From assembly GCF_047314965.1 (NCBI RefSeq), contig NZ_JBLBVK010000058.1, positions 62,001 through 126,000 on the forward strand: a DNA stretch of 64,000 bases, written 5' to 3'. This stretch comes from JAVJUV01 sp047314965. GTDB taxonomy: Bacteria > Pseudomonadota > Alphaproteobacteria > Rhodobacterales > Rhodobacteraceae. The position numbers and the translations under genes are program-made. Position 1 is the first letter of the stretch, and every line of letters begins with the position of its first letter. Below are positions 56,638 through 64,000 of this stretch, piece by piece. The notes under the pieces are model-generated. The model searched no databases, was not told the origin of the DNA, and saw only the letters and a program-made list of their open reading frames with translations.

Positions 56638-57054
56638 ATGACATTCAGACATGCATTGGCAACCGCGATCCTTGCGCTGGCCGCTGGCGGCGCACAGGCG
56701 CAGGATTCGGTGATCGTTCTGGGCAAGTCGTCGTTCGGCGCGCGTTGTGCGCTTTGCCACGGTGACGATGGCAAGGGAGGGGGCGAGATTGCGGAACTCT
56801 TCCGGGTGCCGCCTTCGGATCTGACCAAACTGTCCGAGCGCAATGGGGGCGCATTCCCGTTTGCGCGTGTCTACGGCATCATCGTGGATGGTATGGATGA
56901 GGCAGGGCACGGCGACTCGACGATGCCGATCTGGGGCGACTACTTCATCGCTGACGCGCTGGAGGACCGCGGCGTCAAGATGAGCGATGCGGTGGAAATC
57001 GCCGCGGGCCGTGTCTTGTCGCTGACCTATTACCTGGAATCGATCCAGAGATAG
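56638..57054 (+). CDS. Periplasmic c-type cytochrome
   Basis: 138 residues. Signal peptide MTFRHALATAILALAAGGAQ, cleaved after AQA. Heme c is bound at CALCH (in FGARCALCHGDDGKGGG), with the likely axial Met in STMPIWGDYF. Size fits a class I electron carrier, perhaps an oxidase donor. A GGGAGGAG ribosome site precedes ATG 56638, and a perfect FNR-type box lies 84 bp upstream. The rhodanese-like gene follows 117 nt later. Confidence 0.92.
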   Translation: MTFRHALATAILALAAGGAQAQDSVIVLGKSSFGARCALCHGDDGKGGGEIAELFRVPPSDLTKLSERNGGAFPFARVYGIIVDGMDEAGHGDSTMPIWGDYFIADALEDRGVKMSDAVEIAAGRVLSLTYYLESIQR

Positions 57055-57171
57055 GCGGCCGTCTGCGGTTTTGAGAGAGAGACCCGGTCGGGGCAGGCAA
57101 TTGATCCGGCCGGAGTGCCACGGTTACCGATGTTCGGTGGCCGTGTTTCGATGACGAAAAATGGAGAGATG

Positions 57172-57753
57172 ATGCGGATTTTTCTTGTGATCCTCGCCTT
57201 GTGCTGGGCGGGGTCGGGCGGCGCGGAACCGGTGAACATCCGCCCGGATATCCCGGAAGTGACGGTGGTTACGCCGGGCGGTGCTTTGGTGATCTCGCGG
57301 ATACAGGACAACGACCATGAGGTTGCGGGCGAGTGGGCGCGCACATCGCGTCCCTGTCCGCCCTTCTGCATTCAGCCGATGACGCCCGCCGAGGGCGTCA
57401 CGACCATCGGTGAGCTTGAGCTTCTCGATATGCTGACCGATCCGGAAATGATCGTGATCGACAGCCGGACGCCGGACTGGTTCGCCGGCGGAACGATCCC
57501 GGGCGCAGTGAACATTCCGTACACTCAGATCATCGACGAGCTTGGGGCGCTGGGCTGCGAGCCGGATTTCGACGGGTGGGATTGTACGCAGGCGCGAAAG
57601 GTCGCGTTGTTCTGCAACGGGCTTTGGTGCGGGCAGTCGCCGACGGCGATCCGAAACATGATCGAGGCGGGCTATCCGGCGGAGCGGATTTTCTACTATC
57701 GAGGTGGCATGCAGTCCTGGCGCGTGCTGGGGCTGACGGTGACGGGGGAGTAG
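57172..57753 (+). CDS. Exported rhodanese-domain protein
   Basis: 193 residues. The signal peptide MRIFLVILALCWAGSGGAEP is followed by a conserved N-terminal extension with PCPPFCIQPM and a rhodanese domain (about 85-190): VIDSRTPDWFAGGTIPGAVN and the active-site loop VALFCNGLWCGQSPTA with catalytic Cys. ATG 57172 or 57169 lies close to GGAGAG; ATG 57151 is an alternative. Pairing with a cytochrome suggests periplasmic sulfur or redox chemistry, but this is inference. Confidence 0.85.
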   Translation: MRIFLVILALCWAGSGGAEPVNIRPDIPEVTVVTPGGALVISRIQDNDHEVAGEWARTSRPCPPFCIQPMTPAEGVTTIGELELLDMLTDPEMIVIDSRTPDWFAGGTIPGAVNIPYTQIIDELGALGCEPDFDGWDCTQARKVALFCNGLWCGQSPTAIRNMIEAGYPAERIFYYRGGMQSWRVLGLTVTGE

Positions 57754-57926
57754 GGCAGCCGGCTATCAGGTCTCTGGGCAGTGTGAGCCTTTGGTGAATC
57801 GCTCCCGTGTCGGTCTTCGGGGGAGTCGTCATGCGACGGGTCGCGTCGAGCGGACTTGTGTGTTGGGGCTGTTCTGGTGCAGTGATCTTTTTCCATTGGT
57901 CAGACCGCCGGAAAGGGACACGCACC

Positions 57927-58343
57927 ATGATCGCCTATGTTACCGTTGGTGCTGATGACATCGCTCTCGCGAAACGGTTTTACTCTGCCTTCCTGCCAGC
58001 CCTCGGCTACGGGCTGGAGGAAGGTCCTGAGGGTCTGAGCTACGCGCTGCCTGTGGAACCGGACCAGTCCCCCCTTCTGCCGGATTTCTACGTCAAACCG
58101 ACCTTCGATGGACGTCCGGCCTCGGCCGGGAACGGCACCATGATCGCATTCGAAGCGGGCAACCAAGCGCAGGTTCGCGAGCTTCATTCCGCCGCGCTGG
58201 CCGCAGGCGGCTCCGACGAGGGCCAGCCCGGCTTCCGTGATGCCTATGGACCCCACTTTTACGTTGGCTACCTGCGCGACCCTCAAGGCAACAAGATCGC
58301 GTTGTTCTCCAGCAATCCGAACGAACCCGGGCGCGACGGCTGA
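57927..58343 (+). CDS. VOC-family (glyoxalase/dioxygenase fold) protein
   Basis: 138 residues. The two beta-alpha-beta-beta-beta modules of the vicinal oxygen chelate fold are visible: MIAYVTVGADDIALAKRFYS and, near the end, YGPHFYVGYLRDPQGNKIAL. The GAAAGGGA site precedes ATG 57927. Role unknown; proteins of this type include glyoxalases and resistance proteins. It is convergent with the formate dehydrogenase gene. Confidence 0.88.
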   Translation: MIAYVTVGADDIALAKRFYSAFLPALGYGLEEGPEGLSYALPVEPDQSPLLPDFYVKPTFDGRPASAGNGTMIAFEAGNQAQVRELHSAALAAGGSDEGQPGFRDAYGPHFYVGYLRDPQGNKIALFSSNPNEPGRDG

Positions 58344-58421
58344 CGCGGGCATGATGCGCACCGCAAGACCCTTCGGCGTGCTCGTTGCGTACTGAATTCT
58401 GCCGCGGAGCCTGGGGCGGGA

Positions 58422-61187
58422 CTATTCCGCCGCAACGCTCTCCCCGGCCTTTTCCACACGTACGGCGGCGAACTTGAATTCGGGGATCTTGCCATAGGGG
58501 TCGAGGGCAGGGTTGGTCAGGATGTTGGCCGCCGCTTCGACATAGGCGAAGGGCAGGAACACCATGTCAGGGGCGACAGCGCGGTCGGCGCGGGCCATGA
58601 CGGTGACACTGCCGCGCCGGGTTGTCAGCCGAACGTGACCGCCCGGTTCGACGCCAAGCTTTCGGAGCGTCGCTGGGTGGAGCGAGCAATTGGCCTCGGG
58701 CTCCACCGCGTCCAGCACCTTGGAGCGGCGTGTCATCGAACCGGTGTGCCAATGCTCAAGCTGGCGGCCTGTCGTCAGGATCATCGGATAGTCCGCATCC
58801 GGAGTTTCGTCGGGCGCGATGACATTTGCCGGCGTGAAGCGTGCGCGCCCATCTGGCCGGGGAAACCCATCGCCGAAGACGATCGGCTGGCCGGGATCGC
58901 TGGGTGACAACGACGGGTAGGTAACGGCGCTTTCAGCCTCGAGCCGGTCCCATGTGATGTTGTCGAGCGACTTCATCGTGCGCTTCATCTCGGCGAAGAC
59001 ATCCGCCGGTCCGTCATAGTGCCAGTCAAGCCCGCAGCGCTGCGCCAGTTCGACCGTGATCGCCCAATCCTCGCGCGCCTCGCCAGGCGGCGGCACGGCG
59101 GACCGGCCCATCTGGACCTGGCGATTGGTGTTCGTGACGGTGCCGGATTTCTCGTAGAAGGCGCTCGCGGGCAGGATCACGTCCGCGTAGTTCGCGGTCT
59201 CTGTCAGGAAGATGTCCTGCACCACGAGGTGATCGAGTTTTGCCAGCGCGTCGCGGGCGTGTTCCACATCGGGGTCGGACATGGCCGGGTTTTCACCGAG
59301 GATATACATCGCCTTGATCTGATCGGCGTGCACGGCATCCATGATCTCGGTCACGGTCAGTCCGCGCTCGTTCGACCAGTCGCCGGAGTTCCAGACCTCG
59401 GCGAATGCGGACCGCACCCCGTCATCGACCACGGGCTGGTAGTCGGGCAGGAACATCGGGATGAGCCCTGCATCCGACGCGCCCTGCACGTTGTTCTGGC
59501 CACGGAGCGGGTGGAGGCCCGCGCCCGGCCGCCCGACGTGTCCTGTCATCAGCGCCAAGCTGATCAGGCAGCGCGAATTGTCGGTGCCGTGGATGTGCTG
59601 GGACACGCCCATGCCCCAGAAGATCATGCCCGCCTTGGCCGTGGCGAAATCGCGCGCGACGGTGCGCAGGGTCTCGGCGTCGATGCCGCAGATCTCGGCC
59701 ATCTTCTCGGGCGGGAAGTTCGCCAGATGCGCCTTCTCGGCCTCCCAGTTCTCGGTGTAGGCCTCGATATACTGCTGGTCGTAGAGCCCTTCCTCCACGA
59801 TCACGTTCATGATCGCGTTCAGCATCGAGACATCCGCGCCGGGACGGAACTGAAGCATGTGGGTCGCGAAACGCTTCAGCGCCTGACCGCGCGGATCCAT
59901 CACGATGAGTTTGCCGCCGCGCTTGGTGAACTGCTTGAAAAAGGTGGCGGCGACGGGATGGTTCTCGACCGGGTTGGCGCCGATGACGATGGCGACATCC
60001 GCGTTCTCGATCTCGTTGAAAGTTGCCGTGACCGCTCCGGAGCCCACGTTCTCCATCAAGGCTGCAACCGAGGAGGCGTGGCAGAGCCGCGTGCAATGGT
60101 CGACGTTGTTGTGGCCAAAGCCCTGGCGGATGAACTTCTGGAAGAGATAGGCCTCTTCATTGGTGCATTTGGCGCTGCCGAAGCCCGCCACCTCGCGGCC
60201 ACGGCCCACGAGGCCATTGGCGGCGACATCCAGCGCTTCGTCCCATGATGCTTCACGGAAGAACTCGGCCCAGTTTCCGGGATCGACATTCAGACCCTTG
60301 GCGGGCGCGTCGGCGCGCCGGATCAGCGGTTTGGTCAGCCGGTGCGGGTGGTGGATGTAGTCGAACCCGAAGCGGCCCTTGACGCAAAGCCGCCCTTCGT
60401 TGGCGGGTCCGTTGATGCCCTCGACATATTTGACCTTTCCGTCCTTCACCTTCAGCGAGACCTGGCAGCCGACGCCGCAGAACGGGCAGATCGAGTTCAC
60501 TTCGCTGTCGAAATCGGCGCTGTCGCCCGGACCGGCGCCTTCGGTGACCGTGGCGGGCATCAGCGCACCGGTGGGGCAGGCCTGAACGCATTCGCCGCAG
60601 GCGACGCAGGTGGACGCGCCCATCGGATCATCGAAGTCAAAGACCGGATAAGCGTCATGGCCGCGGCCCGCCATTCCGATCACATCGTTGACCTGCACCT
60701 CGCGGCAGGCGCGGACGCAGAGGTTGCACTGAATGCAGGCATCCAGGTTGACGCTCATCGCCACGTGGCTGTCATCCAGAAGCGGGATGCGGCCCTCTTC
60801 AAGCTTCGGGAAGCGGCTGGCTTCAACACCCTGCACCTCGGCCATGTCCCAGAAATGCGACGACCGGTCGTGGGCAGCGTCGCGCTCGGGTTGGTCGGCC
60901 ATAAGCATTTCGACAACCATGCGGCGGGCCTGGGTTTCCCGGGCTCCTTCGGTGGTGACCACCATGCCTTCGGAGGGCGTACGGATGCAGGAGGCCGCCA
61001 GCACGCGTTCGCCCTCGATCGCCACCATGCAGGCCCGGCAGTTGCCGTCGGAGCGGTAACCGGGAGCGTCCTTGTGGCAGAGATGCGGGATTGTCGTGCC
61101 TTCGCGTTTGGCGACCTGCCAGATGGTCTCGCCGTCGCGGGCTTCCACCTCGCGGCCATCCAGCGTGAATCGGATCGTGTAGGACAT
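58422..61187 (-). CDS. Formate dehydrogenase alpha subunit (FdsA/FdhF-like, Mo/W)
   Basis: 921 residues. Domains in order: N-terminal [2Fe-2S] ferredoxin (HLCHKDAPGYRSDGNCRACM), [4Fe-4S] pairs (CIQCNLCVRACREV and CVACGECVQACPTG), a further [4Fe-4S] in the molybdopterin domain (CPFCGVGCQVSL), and the catalytic loop DHCTRLCHASS. In the last, Cys369 stands where selenocysteine sits in E. coli FdhF. The bis-MGD domains follow to the end. It oxidises formate to CO2. No FdsB/FdsG/FdsC genes adjoin it. ATG 61187 gives the family start MSYTIRFTLDG; longer reading upstream is unlikely. Confidence 0.93.
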   Translation of the reverse strand: MSYTIRFTLDGREVEARDGETIWQVAKREGTTIPHLCHKDAPGYRSDGNCRACMVAIEGERVLAASCIRTPSEGMVVTTEGARETQARRMVVEMLMADQPERDAAHDRSSHFWDMAEVQGVEASRFPKLEEGRIPLLDDSHVAMSVNLDACIQCNLCVRACREVQVNDVIGMAGRGHDAYPVFDFDDPMGASTCVACGECVQACPTGALMPATVTEGAGPGDSADFDSEVNSICPFCGVGCQVSLKVKDGKVKYVEGINGPANEGRLCVKGRFGFDYIHHPHRLTKPLIRRADAPAKGLNVDPGNWAEFFREASWDEALDVAANGLVGRGREVAGFGSAKCTNEEAYLFQKFIRQGFGHNNVDHCTRLCHASSVAALMENVGSGAVTATFNEIENADVAIVIGANPVENHPVAATFFKQFTKRGGKLIVMDPRGQALKRFATHMLQFRPGADVSMLNAIMNVIVEEGLYDQQYIEAYTENWEAEKAHLANFPPEKMAEICGIDAETLRTVARDFATAKAGMIFWGMGVSQHIHGTDNSRCLISLALMTGHVGRPGAGLHPLRGQNNVQGASDAGLIPMFLPDYQPVVDDGVRSAFAEVWNSGDWSNERGLTVTEIMDAVHADQIKAMYILGENPAMSDPDVEHARDALAKLDHLVVQDIFLTETANYADVILPASAFYEKSGTVTNTNRQVQMGRSAVPPPGEAREDWAITVELAQRCGLDWHYDGPADVFAEMKRTMKSLDNITWDRLEAESAVTYPSLSPSDPGQPIVFGDGFPRPDGRARFTPANVIAPDETPDADYPMILTTGRQLEHWHTGSMTRRSKVLDAVEPEANCSLHPATLRKLGVEPGGHVRLTTRRGSVTVMARADRAVAPDMVFLPFAYVEAAANILTNPALDPYGKIPEFKFAAVRVEKAGESVAAE

Positions 61188-61281
61188 GCGCCAGTGCTCC
61201 CTGTTCGGTGTCAGTTTAAACCACCGAAGACCCAAGGAAAACGCACCAGAGGCGACAGGGCGTGGCGCGTTTGCGGCGGTG

Positions 61282-62238
61282 TCAGGGAGCGTTGCGTTCG
61301 AGAAAGGCGCGGACCATGTCCCGAACCTCTTCGGTCCGGCCCAGCATCATGTGCCCTCCCGTGTCGAGCGCCAGTAATTTCGCGCCAGGAATCGTGCGCT
61401 GCGCGTATTCCGCGATCGGAAACGGGTTGATCCCGTCGTCTCGGGCGTGGACGACCAGTGTGGGTGCGCCGATCTTCTCGGTCGGATGCGGCACCATCGG
61501 ATCGATTGCTGCCCCTTCGTTCGCCGTTCCCGCCACGCGAGCCGTAACCGGAAGGAAGGCGTCGATCATCCGTTCTAGGAACGCGCTATCGTTTTCAGAC
61601 AGGTCGGCGACCAGTTCCGAGCGCGCATCGAAGATGCCGCCAAGTGCGCCGGGGGCAAGCTTGGTCAGCGCCCAGTAGGGGAAATCGGTGGAGAAAAGAG
61701 CCTGATAGGCCCATGCCGGCATGGGCAGGTCCTGAGTCTCGGCGGTGAGGGGCGTGAACGGTGCCGACGCGAGAAGCACCAGAGCCGAGACGCGTTCGGG
61801 GTGCCGTGCGCCAAGCTGGATCGCGGGGGGCACACCGCCGGAGACGCCAAGAACCGCGATGCGCTCAAGTCCGAGGTGGTCGAGAAGTGCGGCCAAGGTA
61901 TCGGCCTGTGCCGCCGTGGATGCATCTTCGGGCAACGGTGCTCCGAGGTACCCGAACCGCGAAACGCTAATCCAGGCAAAACCTTCTCCGATGAAGTGCT
62001 CCGCAATCAGCTTGCCCTGATCCCAGCCGCCGCCGGCACCATGTATGAAAAGCGCAGGCGGTCCGCTGCCCCAGCGTGAGTACTCGACGGTTCCGAAAGG
62101 GGTTTCCAGCACTTGGGCCTCGGATGCGAGCCGCTGGCGGATGCTGTTCAAATCCGAACGATAGGCCCACCAGATCCCGGCAGTCGCCAGAAGACAGCCA
62201 AGGATTGCTGCAACTCCGATGCGCCCCCAAGGTGGCAT
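61282..62238 (-). CDS. Alpha/beta hydrolase with N-terminal membrane anchor
   Basis: 318 residues. A hydrophobic N-terminus (IGVAAILGCLLATAGIWWAY) anchors or exports it. The fold: oxyanion region FIHGAGGGWDQGKLIAEHFI, nucleophile elbow AVLGVSGGVPPA (GxSxG), acid and His in TLVVHARDDGINPFPIAEYA and GGHMMLGRTEEV. It is likely a lipase/esterase-type hydrolase of unknown substrate. It lies 94 nt upstream of the formate dehydrogenase gene on the same strand. Confidence 0.85.
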   Translation of the reverse strand: MPPWGRIGVAAILGCLLATAGIWWAYRSDLNSIRQRLASEAQVLETPFGTVEYSRWGSGPPALFIHGAGGGWDQGKLIAEHFIGEGFAWISVSRFGYLGAPLPEDASTAAQADTLAALLDHLGLERIAVLGVSGGVPPAIQLGARHPERVSALVLLASAPFTPLTAETQDLPMPAWAYQALFSTDFPYWALTKLAPGALGGIFDARSELVADLSENDSAFLERMIDAFLPVTARVAGTANEGAAIDPMVPHPTEKIGAPTLVVHARDDGINPFPIAEYAQRTIPGAKLLALDTGGHMMLGRTEEVRDMVRAFLERNAP

Positions 62239-62343
62239 TCCACGCTCCCGCTTCAGACCGTCTCAGTCCCGTTGTGACGGCGCGTGAATCGCCCGGGCCG
62301 ATGCATGGTCAACATAACGTCAAAGAGCCAGGCGCGCCGAGTG

Positions 62344-62679
62344 CTAAACGCCTGCGGCAGCGATGTCGATCATGACGTAATGCCCGTATGTCACAATGGC
62401 GATCCACGCGATCAGTGTCAGCCTGAGGGAGTGTCTCGGAGCCTTGCCCGTGAACGCAAGGCCGATCGTCACCAGGATCAGAATCCCGGGGATCATGAGA
62501 AGCCAGATCGTCTTGTAATTCTGACCGAAGACGCCGAACGGGTCGTTCCGGACAGTGAGGAAAAAAACCGCGACAGCGAGCAGAGGATAAAGCACCGCGA
62601 TCAGGATGTTGATTTTGCGAACCACGGGCTTCTCTGTCTCAATACGGCTTTCCGAGACGTTAGCCCCGGTCGCCGTCAT
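62344..62679 (-). CDS. Small membrane protein, three helices
   Basis: 111 residues with helices at about 22-42 (INILIAVLYPLLAVAVFFLT), 60-79 (TIWLLMIPGILILVTIGLAF) and 87-107. No family recognised. It follows the DUF1194 gene by 10 nt on the same strand, so it may be co-transcribed with it and with the sulfotransferase. Confidence 0.6.
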   Translation of the reverse strand: MTATGANVSESRIETEKPVVRKINILIAVLYPLLAVAVFFLTVRNDPFGVFGQNYKTIWLLMIPGILILVTIGLAFTGKAPRHSLRLTLIAWIAIVTYGHYVMIDIAAAGV

Positions 62680-62689
62680 TCACCAGAGC

Positions 62690-63487
62690 CTAGGGTTCGC
62701 CCCAGATGGATTCCCGCTGCCGGCGCAGTTTTTCCCCGATAAGGCAGTCGTAACCGTCCTCGGTTTGCCCGGTCCGGCCCTGCGCAAGCACGACATCGGG
62801 CGGTCCGACAAGTTCCAGTACAAGTTTTCGCCTCACAGCGAGGGGGAAATCGTCCCAGTCGAGTACCGGGATGACGAAGGCGCCAGGGCCACCGACGACG
62901 CATTCCCAGTAATAGACGTCGAGATCGTCGATCCCCCAGCGCGAGGTCGAATCCTCGGTCATCAGAGGCAGGCCGTTGACGATCAGGCCCTCTTCAACGG
63001 CGATGTCGCGGGCCTCGGTCACCGGACGGCCATCGTTGTTCGGTCCGTCACCGGATATGTCGATGACCTTCCTCAACCCTTCGAATTCGTTCGACCGGAT
63101 CGACTCGCGGGCATAATCCACCGCGCCCGAGATCGAGGTTCTTCGCATGGCATAGTTGAAGTCCGCCGTCAGTTGCGTCGATACAGCCTCCGCCGCCTCT
63201 CGGCTGTCGATCAGCGTCCAGGGCACGATCTCGCGCTGCAGCCCGTAGCCGGCCCATTCGACGAAAGTAACGGCGATCGAGCCGGTGAAACTGTTCAGAA
63301 TGACGTTCACGACCTCGTCCGAGGTGATGGCCTCGGCATAGCCGCGCCGCTGGATTTCAAGCTCTGCCGGACCCATCGAACGCGAAACGTCGACCATCAA
63401 AGCCAGTTCGACGTCGACTTCTTTCGCCTCGGCAAGCACAGGCCAGGCAATGGCGGCAAGCCCGGCCAAGAGGGCGGCAGACCTCAT
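62690..63487 (-). CDS. DUF1194-family secreted VWA-like protein
   Basis: 265 residues. Signal peptide MRSAALLAGLAAIAWPVLAE. The domain begins VDVELALMVDVSRSMGPAEL with a MIDAS-type DxSxS, then IDISGDGPNNDGRPVTEARD, typical of DUF1194. VWA-fold proteins bind ligands through Mg2+; the target is unknown. Its ATG overlaps the stop of the upstream sulfotransferase gene as ATGA. Confidence 0.88.
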   Translation of the reverse strand: MRSAALLAGLAAIAWPVLAEAKEVDVELALMVDVSRSMGPAELEIQRRGYAEAITSDEVVNVILNSFTGSIAVTFVEWAGYGLQREIVPWTLIDSREAAEAVSTQLTADFNYAMRRTSISGAVDYARESIRSNEFEGLRKVIDISGDGPNNDGRPVTEARDIAVEEGLIVNGLPLMTEDSTSRWGIDDLDVYYWECVVGGPGAFVIPVLDWDDFPLAVRRKLVLELVGPPDVVLAQGRTGQTEDGYDCLIGEKLRRQRESIWGEP

Positions 63488-64000
63488 GCCGTTCCGTCGG
63501 TCGGCCCGCCCTGTTCAAGCCAGCGTTTCGCCGCTGGTTCCAGTACTTTCGAAGCCACGGCCTCGTAAAGTTCGATCTGCGCCGGTGTCAGCACATCCCG
63601 CCACCGCCCGTTGGTTCCCTTGTTGTAGAAGACAGTCGCGCCTCCCTTGAGCCCGCTGTCATGTCCTTCCAGCGCCTCGGCGTCACGCTTCATGGAGGAA
63701 AACTCGCAAAGCTCTGTGATCCGGTCGAGCATATCGTCCTCGACCTCGATATCGAGATACCGGGCGATCCGCGCGATCTGGCCCCGAAGGTCGGCCTTCA
63801 TGTCGGCATAGTGCAGGAGCAGCACGTTGTCGCGATGCCGTTCCGGCCACCAGGTCTGGGTTTGCCGCATGCAGGACCAGAAGGGATACCCGTCATTCTC
63901 GCCTTCTATCGCGCCGCGCGTGATCCAAAGATCGAAGAAGGTGGAGATGTCGGTGGGCGGCCGGGGCAGGGGGCCGGCTGCGGTGCCGGCGAAGGCCGCG
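63484..64000 (-). CDS. Sulfotransferase-family protein, 5' part beyond the window
   Basis: At least 172 residues of the C-terminal part are visible and the frame is open to the window edge. Family marks are FFDLWITRGAIEGENDGYPF, TQTWWPERHRDNVLLLHYAD, IARIARYLDIEVEDDMLDRI and FYNKGTNGRWRDVLTPAQIE, the usual end of PAPS-dependent sulfotransferases. It transfers a sulfuryl group to an unknown acceptor. An internal Met at 63870 is inside the domain, so the true start lies beyond 64000. It is translationally coupled to the DUF1194 gene. Confidence 0.85.
   Translation of the reverse strand, partial: AAFAGTAAGPLPRPPTDISTFFDLWITRGAIEGENDGYPFWSCMRQTQTWWPERHRDNVLLLHYADMKADLRGQIARIARYLDIEVEDDMLDRITELCEFSSMKRDAEALEGHDSGLKGGATVFYNKGTNGRWRDVLTPAQIELYEAVASKVLEPAAKRWLEQGGPTDGTA

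Noticed and set aside
59019..60248. 409-codon plus-strand frame opposite the formate dehydrogenase gene
   Set aside because: Shadow of a gene with unambiguous Fe-S and catalytic motifs.

Overview
The window looks like chromosomal DNA from a marine alphaproteobacterium of the Rhodobacterales (Roseobacter group). The basis is high GC, tight operons with many 4-nt ATGA overlaps, the ybgC-tolQRAB-pal-cpoB-tilS-ftsH gene order, a complete form I aerobic CO dehydrogenase operon, and families common in that group (Hint-domain protein, DUF1194, GYD, sulfotransferases). No phage, integrative element or CRISPR array is present. Species cannot be named from the sequence alone.

Layout. 1-2453: end of a surface polysaccharide locus (partial CDS, Wzy-like polymerase, GT4 glycosyltransferase). 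2454-3372: decayed mobile DNA (IS5-type transposase remnant, serine recombinase remnant). 3373-11875, minus strand: CO dehydrogenase operon read coxC-M-S-L-D-E-F-G, with the form I active-site motif AYRCSFR in CoxL, a MHYT-LytTR regulator (coxC), and four direct repeats 20-21 bp apart in front of coxM. 11876-12249: hexamer repeat bracketed by an inverted repeat. 12250-22233: methyltransferase, then the Tol-Pal envelope operon with tilS and ftsH, closed by a strong terminator. 22276-31799: small genes, fhs-folD (C1-tetrahydrofolate), a thioesterase-pdeM pair, trmB, aroA, a GFA-family gene and an acyl-CoA ligase. 31977-37423: GYD protein, ileS, VIT/CCC1 metal transporter, hemF.

37427-39917: two paralogous single-pass membrane proteins with similar 5' leaders, on either side of a small secreted protein. 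40095-46055: SDR, a HupE/UreJ and DUF4198 divergent pair whose start codons overlap, EamA transporter, GST, truA. 46299-48032: a terminator-like hairpin (candidate sRNA or attenuator) followed by a two-component system. 48122-51476: sugar-acid catabolic trio (IlvD/Edd dehydratase, DapA-family protein, RraA-family protein), then a SulP transporter. 53211-55520: AT-rich region, Hint-domain protein, inositol-phosphatase family protein and tRNA-Gly(GCC). 55604-58343: DUF2314 protein, cytochrome c, rhodanese, VOC protein. 58422-64000: formate dehydrogenase alpha subunit, hydrolase, membrane protein, DUF1194 protein, and a sulfotransferase running off the end.

How the genes fit together. CO dehydrogenase, formate dehydrogenase and Fhs/FolD point to one-carbon oxidation as supplementary energy and C1 supply, though they are not co-transcribed. 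The best candidates for undescribed biology are the CO-operon operator repeats, the paralogous membrane pair with its secreted partner, the overlapping divergent metal-related genes, the unassigned terminators that may end small RNAs, and a 22-bp tandem repeat found in two separate intergenic regions.
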